The position numbers and the translations under genes were made by a program. A stretch of DNA of 64,000 nucleotides from Phoenix dactylifera (lineage: Eukaryota; Streptophyta; Magnoliopsida; Arecales; Arecaceae), in NCBI RefSeq assembly GCF_009389715.1, contig NW_024067667.1, positions 62,001 through 126,000 on the forward strand, read 5' to 3'. The notes under the pieces are model-generated. The model had not been told where the DNA came from. It worked only from the letters and a program-made list of their open reading frames with translations, and made no database searches. Of this stretch, positions 10,920 through 20,758 are shown piece after piece (within the stretch, counting starts at the first letter, position 1; the number at the start of each line of letters is the position of its first letter).

Positions 10920-13058
10920 GCAATGATGACACTGGGTGATGATGTGAAATGCAGTGTCACTAATGAAACCCTAATAACTATGATGTAGGACCAAATTTGA
11001 TGCAGGATAACCTACTAATGCAATCTATTATGATTTCAGAAATCAGCAAGTCTTCACAATAATAGCTTAAATTTAAATGTTGCTGATTTTTACTTCGGTT
11101 ATTCAGAATTAAGGATTAAGATTATTCAATTTAAGAAATTAGATTGCAATCAAGTAGTACAGTTGTTCTGATCCTAAATCAATATGATCGAATAATGTTG
11201 AGAAACGTCCTGTTACTAGGGTGTGCTAATTTAATGTCAAGATTTAAAGGGTAATAGGACGGGTTCGGAAGTGAGAGGTTCAATGTTCTGAATTATAACA
11301 GCAATATAAGTTTTCAAAATGTGGCTATCATGCAAGAGAACTAGAACATAATTAAATGAACAAGCCAGAAAAAGTAGAAACCTATCACCTGTGGCGGATG
11401 CAGTCAACCAGAATCGTCTGCTCGTGGAGTCTCGGACACGAAGTTGGCGCCGGGCAGAGCTAGCTGGAGTTATGGACCTGCATCTACAGCACAAGGCTTC
11501 CGGGGCTGTTGAAATGGGCTGAAGAACAATCTAGTTTGGGCCTGAGATCGGACCTGCAGCCGCTTGGGCTTGGGCCGCGCTCAATTGATGGCGCACGGGC
11601 TTGGGCCAGTACAGAAGCAAGAGCGGCTGGGGCCTTGGTTCGTGCGGGAAAGATGGATGGCCAAGGGGGAGAGCAGATGAGGGAGGCGACGGTGATGGCC
11701 AAGGGGGAGAGCAGATAAGGGAGGCGACGGTTGGGATGGCGGCCGAAGTCGGGGAGGTGCTGTGGTGGTGCTCGGGGTGGCGGTGGCAAGGATGGCGTGG
11801 GTCCGGTGTCGTTCACGGGAGACGTCCTCGGGTCGCAGTGAAGGCGGACACGGCGGCGGCGGCGGACGAGGCTCGGTGGAGACGGAGCCCGGCGGAGGTG
11901 GCGCAACAGAGATGGAGCGGCAGAGAGAAGGCTGCCGCGAAAGATGAGCGGCGGCAGACTCGGCGAGGCGGCGGAAATGGGGTTGGCACGACGGCGGCGA
12001 GGAGGAAAGGCGGAGCGGCTGGTGGTGGCGCTTCAGGCGGAGCTCGGCGACGGCGGCGAAGGGGTGGCACGACGGCGGCGAGGAGGAAAGGCGGAGCGGC
12101 CAGAGGCAGCGCTGCAGGCGGAGCTCGGCGACGGCGGCGAAGGGGACGGTGGAAACCCTAGGGTTTCCTTTTCGGCAGAACAGAGGTTGGTTTTTTTTTT
12201 TTTTTTGAGACACGTGAGATCACGTGTGTTGTTATAACCTTGGATCCGGTCGGATTCGGGTTGTCGGGCATGAACCGCTCCGATAACCCGTTAGTTCCTC
12301 ACGTGCAAGGCACGTGTATTTTTTTTTTTGTTTTTTTTTTTTTTTTTTTGGAATGGATCCGGGCTAGCAGAGAAACGGGTAACGGGTTTGGATCTTACCC
12401 GTTAGGTTTGTTTTCTTCAACCTCCCGATGGTTTCGGGAGAAGGCTCCGATCTTCACGGCGATGGCGGTGGCCGGGGCTCTAGGACCTATGGCGGCGGGC
12501 GGGGCCGGTCACGGGCTCCGGCCGGCGGCGCTTCCAGTGACGCGTCGGCAGTCACGGCTGCGGCTCCGTGACCTGCAGCGGGGGATGGCTGGTGTTCCCG
12601 GGTTTGCCACGGGTCGGCCGTGGGCGGCGCGGGCGAGCTGGTGGCGCTGCTGACGTTGTGCGCGGGGTGAAGGCGGCCGTGGGCGCGACGGGTGGTGGGA
12701 TTTGGCTCCTCCGACGGTGGGCTCGGGCCTTCACTGGGCAGCGGCGGCGACTGATGGATCAAGTCAGAGAGACGCGAAGGAGAGTCTGGTGCAGGGGCTG
12801 TGGCTCTTTCTTCTCTCTCGGCTGCAGAACTTTTTTTTTTTTTTTTGCTCTGGTGAAGACACAGACCGAGAGAGGGGGGGGTCGGATGCGGATGGCTGTC
12901 GATCTGGGCCTTCACAGACTCGGCAGTGATCCTTTTTTTTTTTTTCTTTGGTGAGCGGACTGACAGAGGGAAGGGGTCTGTTCTTGTTGTTGATGGTAAC
13001 CGAGGGAAAGAAAAACTGTTGACGGATCGGGGCTTTGGCAATAGAAGCAAAACCGGTT
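10920..13058 (-). other. 2.1-kb untranslated leader of the gypsy element, partly GC-rich
   Basis: This DNA lies between the primer-binding site and the ORF. Blocks at about 11480-12170 and 12420-12800 are strongly GC-rich and are separated by poly(T) runs (near 12190, 12320 and 12830). It contains an 81-bp tandem duplication (11990-12070 and 12071-12150) and a 38-bp one (11659-11696 and 11697-11734). Open frames exist on both strands with low-complexity Arg/Gly/Pro/Ala translations and no recognisable domain, so I call no gene. Confidence 0.7.
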
Positions 13059-13070
13059 GCTCTGATACCA
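13059..13070 (-). other. Primer-binding site for tRNA-iMet
   Basis: On the minus strand this reads TGGTATCAGAGC, the complement of the 3' end of plant initiator tRNA-Met, three bases inside the 5' LTR. It fixes the element's minus orientation. Confidence 0.9.
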
Positions 13071-13073
13071 AGT

Positions 13074-13470
13074 TGATGCAGCACCAGTGCGGGGAAGAGA
13101 AGAAGAAGGAAGAACAAGAGAGGAAGAAGGAAGAAGAGGTTCTAGAGACACAGGAAGAAGAGAAGGGGAGGAGGAGGAGGAAGAATAAGATCTGGGGGAA
13201 AAAAAATTCTTAATCATTCATTAAACCCTAATCATGAAAATAGTTTCCTATATATAGGGCACAAATACACAACTTGCATAAACCCCCTTACACAACAATA
13301 AATCCTAATAAGCCCACAAATAACACAAATAAACCACAAATAAGCCCTAAAATGCAAATAAACTCAGAAATAAAATAAACCACAAATAAATCCCTAAATG
13401 CAAATAAATGCGTCTGGCTCAATCCGGAGGCTCAGGATCATCTGGATGAAGGGCTCTGATGTCCCCATCA
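13074..13470 (-). repeat. 5' LTR of the gypsy element
   Basis: This is a 397-bp direct repeat of 8970-9366. It carries the element's promoter, and the same TATATATAGGG tract is present near 13250. It is followed by the 5-bp flank TCAAC. Confidence 0.93.
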
Positions 13471-13475
13471 TCAAC

Positions 13476-13690
13476 ATTCTGTATTTTTAATTCTCAATAC
13501 TCCAAACTTGTGTTCTCAATTATGTAGCAATGGATTTATATAGATCCAAAACCTTAATAAGTGTTCGCATAAAAATAAAATGCTAGAGTGCTCACAAATT
13601 TCTAGTCCTAGAGTCTATAAGAAAATAAAATTTAATAATTTACAAATAAAATAAATTTTTTTAATATTTATATTTGCATCTAACAAAAGT
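13476..13690 (-). mobile_element. Older LTR retroelement, right part
   Basis: AT-rich LTR-like sequence (ATTCTGTATTTTTAATTC onward) that continues the LTR broken at 8969, with the young gypsy element between the two parts. The outer end is not clear. Confidence 0.45.
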
Positions 13691-15420
13691 ACGCCTGCAT
13701 TTCTTATTCATTCTTATGCAGAAAAATAGGGTTGTTTTCTATTGTTGCTTGTTTTCTTTCACAGATATATTTTCTATTTCTATATGAATGGAAGAAAGTT
13801 TAAATGAATATGTATAGATTAATCTTTTTCACGAATTGGATGCCTAAAAGATTGCATTAGAGATTAGGTCAAGATTCTATTTATGTTTGGCCATTTAAAT
13901 CTAATGAGACCCACTAAGGTTTCCTTTTCTAGGAAATAACTGTGCTCTAGCCTGACGATATGCACTTTCACGGGTTCAAATGAGTGGAACTATCTACCTT
14001 CTTTTTGTTTCTGGGTTTTATCTGATTAACTGATAAGTTTTTTTTTTTAAAGACTTTTTGTTTCTGAAAATTATCACTCTTGATTACCTGATGCTTAATT
14101 TCTGAAAAAAAAATGATGCTTAATCAAAATCCCTCAAGCAAAAAATTGTAAACATAAATTTCCAGAATTTTTTTAAAAATAAAAATATAAGAATTCCTTC
14201 AGTAAATTTATTAATTAAAAATATAAAAAAAATATTATATATTTTTCATATCAGACTGTGCATTGAGAAAGCGGAAAAGAAACAGGCAAGCAATGAGACC
14301 GACATCATTGGCAATTGCAAACATCCCCATAAATTTGTACCTAACAAAGATTTCTGAAAGCCAGTCATGAGTAAAGGAAAGAAAGAAGAAAAGAAGAGAA
14401 AAAAAAAAGAAAAGAAAAGAAAAAAAGAAAAAAAATAAATAAATATGTATATAAAGGAACAAATAAATAAATAAATATATTTTAATGAAATAAAATAATA
14501 ACTAAATAAATAAAAATAAATATTAGTAATTATTTAACCAATTTTTTCACCTAACTAGAAAATTTGTTAGAGAGACAAATGGTCATCAAAAGAGTGAAAA
14601 ATTAATTTATACTAATAATTATAATATTTTATATATTTATTATTGTATTATACTATAAATATAATATAATATAATATTATGTTACGTTAAATAATTTAAT
14701 ATTATATTAAATTATTGTCCTATAATATACAATGTTATAGTACTATATTATAATAATATTATATTACATTACATTAATATTATACTATATCATATATTTA
14801 TGTATTAATATGTATTATATTTTATTATGTACTATTGTATAATACTAGTAATGTCCTTTATAGTTATTTTGTTATGCAAAAGTACTTCCTCAATTCGTTT
14901 ATCAAACAAATGTTAAAGCGCCACAGCACTTTAGAAATATAGTTACCAAACAGCAAACAGCTTTTTATAACAGCTCTACTTCCAACAGCTCTACTTTCAA
15001 TAGCTCTACTCTACTGCCAACAGCTCTCCCAAACAGGACCTAAATAACAAAGCTGTTGAATACTTCGTGAACATTTCTACAATTACAATTAATATTTAAC
15101 AATAATTTTGATCTTGAGATAAATAAAAAATAATTTAAAAATTAGACAGCATGGCATCCTATCTGTTAAAACCATATCATTAATTAGGTTCATTAATTGA
15201 TTAATTATATCAAATTTAATTATTTTTATTAAATTTTATTTTAATTATTTTATGATTAATTGTGCCGAATTTAGCCGTCTTTATTAAACTTCACCAGCCT
15301 TATACGCATTTGCGTTTGTAACGGAGAGGAGATAGAAAAAAATACAATTTCTTTCACTTATTCTTCCTATTTCGACACTGTCACAGTCAAATCAGCTTCA
15401 CTATTAGTACCAGGCTATTC
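13691..15420. other. AT-rich intergenic DNA, no gene
   Basis: Long A/T tracts (such as the A-rich purine run at 14390-14460 and ATATTA repeats at 14620-14840) and no supported gene. The segment 14880-15050, with repeated CAGCTCTAC and ending CCAAACAGGACCT, looks like the terminal part of a foldback or hAT-like MITE; I could not find its other end. Confidence 0.5.
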
Positions 15421-15426
15421 TCTGCA

Positions 15427-15436
15427 CATAAATAGG
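15427..15436 (+). promoter_or_regulatory. Candidate TATA element of the 16103 gene
   Basis: CATAAATAGG lies about 125 bp before a good 5' splice site at 15551/15552 and upstream of an untranslated leader. The assignment rests only on position and motif. Confidence 0.35.
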
Positions 15437-15551
15437 GCACATAAGCTGAAAGTCCCACTCCCTTCTGTCATGGGGGGGAGAGCAAAGGTTCGTTGAGGGT
15501 AGATTTCCACAGCCGATCCCCTTCAGAATTCAAGAAACTGCTTCAAAAGAG

Positions 15552-16062
15552 GTAAATTATCAAGTTTATTCTCTTTGCTATCAGAAAAGGAAGAAGTTTA
15601 GGGAATAATTTTTTTGTGGTTGAGAAAAATTAGGGAGAGGGCTTGAGCTCTGGACATGTTGATCTTGGCATTCAAAAGATAATTTCACTGTTTTATGAAT
15701 CGATTCTGAACAGGAGGGGAAAAAAAAAGAAACAAAAAGCTTCTTTTGCTCTTCTTTATTATTTTATTTTCCAAAAATGTGCTTGTGAATTATCTACCCA
15801 GAAATGGTTTAGATCCGAACTCTTTATAAGGAAAAAAATTGCTTTGCGTTGGATCCAAACAGTTTGTAAGGGTAAAAAATGCTTCATGATAAAAAAAAAT
15901 AATAGTACTATTTTTCCTTAAAGATCAGCTCAAATGCCTCCCTTTTGGCTTTGGTGAAGTTCTGAAATTTTTTTGGCTCGTAGTGTTCGGAGAAGAAGCT
16001 TTTTTCGAGTAGTTTTTAGTTTGGAAAAGTTATAATTAAATATGATGGTTAGGAGGTTGCAG
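15552..16062 (+). other. Probable 5'-UTR intron of the 16103 gene
   Basis: The donor AGAG/GTAAAT (intron from 15552) and acceptor GGTTGCAG (ending 16062) flank AT- and T-rich DNA. A leader intron just before the start codon is common in plant genes. This is a prediction from splice motifs only. Confidence 0.45.
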
Positions 16063-16102
16063 AGAATTGGAAAGAGGAGTAGATCGGGAGAAGAGGAAAA
16101 AG

Positions 16103-16564
16103 ATGGCGGTGAATCGGCGGCGAGATCTCTGCCGTCCATGCTCCGTCGTCGCCGTGGGCTTCTGCCTTCTCGCGATCTGGGCCGTCGGATCCGAGTCCCG
16201 CGACATACGGCCGTCGGAGCACGGGCTGGAGGACCAGAAGGACCCGGGCCCAACGTCCCCGGCGATGGCGGCTTTCTTCCAGGGACGGCCCACGGTGGCG
16301 CTCCCCGAGGCGAGGAACGCCACCGACGAGACCTGGCGGGTGGCGCCGCCCGGGCCGGACCGGTCCGCCGGGAGGAAGCGGGCGAGGGTGGCGCTGCTGG
16401 TCGCCGGCGTGGTGTGCGGCGTCGTGGGGACCGCCCTGCTCGCCGCGGCGGCGGTGGCGTACGTGGTCCACGCCCGCCGGTCCAGACCTGGGGGCGGGCC
16501 CGGTTCGGGTTTCGGCCTGGGTTGGCGGAGAAGCGGCCTGACGGCCCGGTTGGGAGCCGCGTGA
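16103..16564 (+). CDS. Small single-pass membrane protein, function unknown
   Basis: The product has 153 residues. I start at the ATG at 16103, which sits in a good plant context (AAAAAGATGGCG); frame upstream of it has no ATG. Residues 1-30 look like a signal peptide, with basic residues then a hydrophobic core ending AVGS. A short luminal or extracellular part contains SPAMAAFF and a possible N-glycosylation site NAT (72-74). A second hydrophobic stretch at about 95-122 is followed by HARRSR, giving a predicted type I topology, and the tail is Gly/Arg-rich. Codon use is strongly GC-rich against AT-rich flanks. I do not recognise the family; secreted or plasma-membrane signalling roles would be guesses. 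An opposite-strand ORF is a shadow. Confidence 0.7.
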   Translation: MAVNRRRDLCRPCSVVAVGFCLLAIWAVGSESRDIRPSEHGLEDQKDPGPTSPAMAAFFQGRPTVALPEARNATDETWRVAPPGPDRSAGRKRARVALLVAGVVCGVVGTALLAAAAVAYVVHARRSRPGGGPGSGFGLGWRRSGLTARLGAA

Positions 16565-18257
16565 AGGAGAGGTCCGGACTCCGGAGGGAGGAGGGTGCTG
16601 CGTGGAGAGCATCACTCGAGAATGATCCGAGCCGCTCGATCATGATCTAGTGGTTAGTGGAGGAACGGTCCGACATTTCTTCAAGGGTTCCAGTTTGCTC
16701 TTGATCTTGAATGAGTGTGTATTCTTCTGATGCAATCACATTACATGTTTGGAATAATCTTAGTGTTTGGATGACTTGTTTCATTATGTGATCTTTTTGA
16801 TTCTTAGGGTGGGAGGTATGGTATTTGGTGATGATCATTGAAACAGTTTCTTCTCACAATTGTGAGGACCATTTGGTGCAAAGGTCGATTGGTCAGATTG
16901 GATTTGCTTAATAATCAAGAATTAAGCTAACTAATAATAGGCCATGTAGTTCCTATCAAGAAGTTGCAGCTCGCTATCCTCTTCTTGAGCTCTCAACACA
17001 AATAGCTGCCACATTTTGTAGATATTTCGGGCAAGTATTTCTATGTAATCTATTAAAATTTGTAATCTATAAACTTTGAATTTATAATCACCAACGTTTG
17101 CACAGACAAAGTTAGAATTTTGTTGAGTACGTCGTGAGTTTATAAATTTTGGAGAGACATAAAGGAACATTTTGTTGGAGGTTTTGCATCATCTCTATCT
17201 ATGGATATAGATCAATAGACCGAACTATGTAACCATCGTATGTTCTTATTTTTCTTCTGATTTTGCTGTTGTTCCTACTTATTGCCACAGATATATATCA
17301 AAATTTTTCGCATGAAACAATTAGCTGGTGTTCGGAATAATCTTTATGCGGGGAGCATTAAGAATCCATAAATTCAACACCACCAAAACTTGAAACTACT
17401 CGTTCAACAATATCCTCCTAACACATCAGTTAAGGTAAACTCTGAAGTTTAATCCAGAAATGGTATTTTAGATCAGCAGGACCATTTCAATGTGAAGATT
17501 CCAGGGCTCAACATAAAACCACTCTCACCCATGGTTAAAAAAAAAATTCCTCATGGTGCAGTATAAAGACTCTCGAGAAAATTTCCTTGCACCTTCCATC
17601 TCCACTGATTGTCAACAGCAAAGCTTCAAATGCTGCTCCAAATGCTATTTAGAGGAAATTTGGAGCACCCCAAACCAGAAGAATGCCTACATTATAGAAA
17701 CCTTGTACTGATGCTTCAAGTTAGAATTAAGAGCAATGGGGACTTTGAGCTTCTCCAACCCCTATTCTCCACCACGCCTCCAGTTCCGGCTTCATGGAAG
17801 GCAAAAGCTCTCTTTATCTGCAAGTGAAGCTGCTACACCCAATCTTTTTGCACCAAAAACATTACTTAGGATTCCTGCAGTACCTTATACCAATGTGATC
17901 CACATCCTCGCACCTGAAACAACGAAACCATGAGGAATTTTAGATGCAGAACAAGGATAAAGGAGACTTTTAAATGGAGATGAAGATAAAAGGAGATATT
18001 TCCCTTCCAGCCCACGTCAAAATATGCCTTTATTCTGCACTGCCTCCTTTTTTTCATCTTTAAACTAAATTCCAATATCTATCATCATTATAATTGGTAT
18101 ATATACTCTCTTTTGGGGTATATATGGCTGAAGGAACCTAGCAAAAAGTTTCGTCACCTTTGTGATCACGAGGCCTTCCACCTTTTTATATATCCATTAA
18201 CGTCACGTCTCTGGTGGAACCGGATGCCGAAACGCCAACCGCTTCATCTGCTTACAA

Positions 18258-18258
<1 letters not shown>
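16565..18258. other. Gene-free interval
   Basis: 3' flank of the small membrane-protein gene and AT-rich DNA. Short open frames (for example near 17609-17933) lack start context, domains and codon bias, and I do not call them. Confidence 0.5.

Positions 18259-18285
<27 letters not shown>
18259..18285. repeat. (CT)n microsatellite
   Basis: A perfect CT/TC dinucleotide run about 60 bp upstream of the LINE insertion site. Confidence 0.9.
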
Positions 18286-18288
<3 letters not shown>

Positions 18289-18562
18289 TTTCGATCTTTT
18301 TGAGTGAATTTAGTGTAATTGGTGGAGTTTGAAGTAGGAGGAAGGGTAAGGAACGCATAAACAGTCTGACGACGGAACAGTGCTCTGGGGATAGTTTCCT
18401 GCCGGAGAACTCTCCGTCGGTGTCGACGCCGGCCTAGGCGAAGTGGTCTCCGGCGTCGCGGGAGGCCGGTCGTTCATTCGGGCGGCGGGACTAGCGACGG
18501 GACCTGCTAACAGCTCGACGGAACAGGGTCTACTTACCGTCTTCTTCCTTGCAGGGCGCCCT

Positions 18563-20758
18563 ATGGATCGGAGGGGGAAGCAATCGACGGGGACGGCAAC
18601 GGAGGGAGCGGCGAGAGGCAATGGTAAGAGTTCTGGAGCCTGGACGAGGCCGGGCCCGTGGGTGACTCAATGGCCCACGACCGCGGAGATCGAGCGGCTG
18701 AGCCGCTGCTTTCCGGAGGTGTTGCATCCTCCGGAGGAGCCGATCGCGGCGGCCCGGCTCGAGTGGGAAGGGCGGGCAGCGGTGGTCCGGAGCTTCGGCC
18801 GCCGTGTCCCAGCCGAGTGGGTGGCGAAGGAAGTCGCCGCCCAGACTAAGCTGACAGAGGTGGTGGCCGTCCCGCTTGCGGACGGCTACCTCGCCCTGAG
18901 GTTCCGGTCGACGGAGGACCGGGACCGGGCAATGAGCGAGGGCCCGTGGGTGGTGGCCGGGCAACTACTCGCCATGACCCCCTGGGTGCCGGATTTTGAA
19001 CCCGATGAGCAGGCCGTGCAGACGGCAACGGTGTGGCTCCGCCTGCCTCGCCTGCCGCCGGAATATTGGTCGACGTCGACCATCTTCTACATAGCTGCTC
19101 GGGCGGGCCGGCCGGTTGCTGTGGACAGCTTCACAGAACAGCGGCAGGCGATGGGCTTCGCCCGGGTGAGGGTGGTGGTTGACACCACCAAACCTTTGCT
19201 GCCGGGAGTGCTGATCCAGGGGAAGATGAAGGTGCGATGGCAGCCCTTCGTCTTCGAAAATGCCCCGGTGTGCTCCCGGTGTGGGCGTATGGGCCACCAG
19301 GTAGCGGCTTGCCGCTCTCCGGCGACCGCTAGCGCCGAGGGGGGCTCGGGTTCGGCTTCGGCCTCGGCGGCGGCGGTGGACCCGGGGGGCGGGTCTGCCC
19401 AGCCAGCTCCGGGCGTCGGGGAGAACGCACAGGGACCGATCTACGGTCCCTGGATGGTGGCGACACGGCAACGAGTCCTGCGGGAGAATCGGCCGCCGTG
19501 GCCGGGGAAGACGACCGAGGCGCACCCGGGGCCCGGGTTGCCCTCGACTCGGCCGCTGTCTCCGGCAGCTCGACCAACTGCGCCGGTGTCCCCGGCGGAC
19601 ACCGATGGCTGGCAGAAGCCGGCGAAGGTGGCTCGCCGCCGGTCCCCACTAGCCGTTGGGGGGGATGGCCACCCGGATACCTCCCTCGGCCCCTTCCTGG
19701 TGGACTCGGCCGATGACCTCCTGGCCGAGTCTGGAGACTCGGGGCTGAGTCGACGACTCGGCAAGGCTCCGATCAGGGCCGATCCTGAGCCTAGCCGGGC
19801 TGCCGCGGCCCGGGCCAAAACCCAGAAGCGGCCCAGGCCGCAGGCGGGCCTTGGCCCACCTGGGGGTACCGGGCGGGGGGCCCAGCTGGCCCTTGTACCT
19901 GTGGGCCGAGGGAACCCAACCGGGCCCCCCCAGCGCTACCGGGCCCACGAGGCCGGGCGCCGGGGTCGCAGGCCGGTGGGGGCGGGCCGGGGCGTGATCC
20001 GCGACGCGGGCGCGGCCCACGCAGTCGGCGCAACACGCGTTGTTGGCGCGCTCTGCGCCAGCAGCGCGCCGGAGTCTGGGGACGCGCCGGGCGCGCTGAA
20101 AGCGCCCGGTGCTGAGGTCGTGCGGGCCCAGGATTTGCTGGGCCCGTGCGATGATGCGCGCGGCCAAGGGGCCGCGCGGTCTGCCGAGGAATCGCGGGCG
20201 CTGGGCCCTCAGGCCCAGCCCGCGGTTGGTTCTTTGGGCCACGCCTCTTTAGGCCCACAGGCCCACTCATATACGGGCCTGGGGGGTCGGTCTGGACTTG
20301 CGTGGCAGGGCCCGAGCGAGGAACTAGCCGGGCCTTTCTGGTTTAGGCGTCCTCATCAGGGAGCAGATTTGGAGCTGGGTCCCCCCGCACACAACGATCA
20401 TCTCACTTTGGGTGTGACGAGTGGGGCTCAGCCTGGGGACGTGCGGGTGGGCACTGACCATGATGGAGTCTTTCGGTTTGGCCCTTGGCCTCCGGCTGGA
20501 GATGAGCAGCGGGAGGATGCACCCAGTGGGAGCGAGGCCAGGGACCACATCGTGCCGCCTTCGCAGGGGGGTCAGGCCGTACCGATGGTGACGGGAGGGG
20601 ACACGGACCACACGACTGCTGTGCAGCGCATTAGGGCGGCAGTCATGCAGGTCGCATCTGCTGAGCAGCGGGAGGGCCCAGGTAGCACGCTTGAGGCTGG
20701 CCCCGCGGCCCAGGGGGAGGATGGGTCAGAGGCCGACTACGTGGACTGTGATCCATGA
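18563..20758 (+). CDS. LINE ORF1: DUF4283/CCHC nucleic-acid-binding protein
   Basis: From the ATG at 18563 (frame open from 18443 but without an earlier ATG) the product has 731 residues. Residues of about 55-210 match the DUF4283 fold of plant LINE ORF1 proteins (LEWEGRAAVVRSFG, WLRLPRLPPEYW, MKVRWQPFVFENAPV). A perfect C-x2-C-x4-H-x4-C zinc knuckle follows at residues 237-250. The rest, about 480 residues, is low-complexity Pro/Gly/Ala/Arg-rich. ORF1 proteins bind LINE RNA and help form the RNP. No stop or frameshift is visible. Its TGA overlaps the ORF2 ATG (ATGA, 20755-20758), suggesting termination-reinitiation for ORF2. The long disordered tail may be partly eroded. Confidence 0.88.
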   Translation: MDRRGKQSTGTATEGAARGNGKSSGAWTRPGPWVTQWPTTAEIERLSRCFPEVLHPPEEPIAAARLEWEGRAAVVRSFGRRVPAEWVAKEVAAQTKLTEVVAVPLADGYLALRFRSTEDRDRAMSEGPWVVAGQLLAMTPWVPDFEPDEQAVQTATVWLRLPRLPPEYWSTSTIFYIAARAGRPVAVDSFTEQRQAMGFARVRVVVDTTKPLLPGVLIQGKMKVRWQPFVFENAPVCSRCGRMGHQVAACRSPATASAEGGSGSASASAAAVDPGGGSAQPAPGVGENAQGPIYGPWMVATRQRVLRENRPPWPGKTTEAHPGPGLPSTRPLSPAARPTAPVSPADTDGWQKPAKVARRRSPLAVGGDGHPDTSLGPFLVDSADDLLAESGDSGLSRRLGKAPIRADPEPSRAAAARAKTQKRPRPQAGLGPPGGTGRGAQLALVPVGRGNPTGPPQRYRAHEAGRRGRRPVGAGRGVIRDAGAAHAVGATRVVGALCASSAPESGDAPGALKAPGAEVVRAQDLLGPCDDARGQGAARSAEESRALGPQAQPAVGSLGHASLGPQAHSYTGLGGRSGLAWQGPSEELAGPFWFRRPHQGADLELGPPAHNDHLTLGVTSGAQPGDVRVGTDHDGVFRFGPWPPAGDEQREDAPSGSEARDHIVPPSQGGQAVPMVTGGDTDHTTAVQRIRAAVMQVASAEQREGPGSTLEAGPAAQGEDGSEADYVDCDP

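Larger units (their letters stand above)
8970..13470 (-). mobile_element. Young, internally deleted Ty3/gypsy chromovirus-type retrotransposon
   Basis: Two 397-bp direct repeats (8970-9366 and 13074-13470), both TG...CA, bound the element, with near-matching 5-bp flanks (TCAAT 8965-8969 and TCAAC 13471-13475). The tRNA-iMet primer-binding site is at 13059-13070. A purine-rich tract precedes the 3' LTR. One open frame (10919-9315) fuses gag-like and integrase/chromodomain sequence, while protease, RT, RNase H and the integrase core are missing. I count three differences between the LTRs, so the insertion is recent. With no RT or integrase core it can move only with proteins from another element. 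Confidence 0.93.

Noticed and set aside
11484..12213. 140- and 210-residue Arg/Pro/Ala-rich ORFs in the gypsy leader
   Set aside because: GC-rich DNA open in many frames on both strands, with internal duplications and no domain.
16049..16643. 188- and 237-residue ORFs opposite the small membrane-protein gene
   Set aside because: They mirror the GC-rich coding strand; the plus frame has a signal peptide, a membrane span and good start context.
18530..20270. Minus-strand ORFs under LINE ORF1 (up to 197 residues)
   Set aside because: Shadows of the GC-rich ORF1, which has a zinc knuckle and the DUF4283 region.
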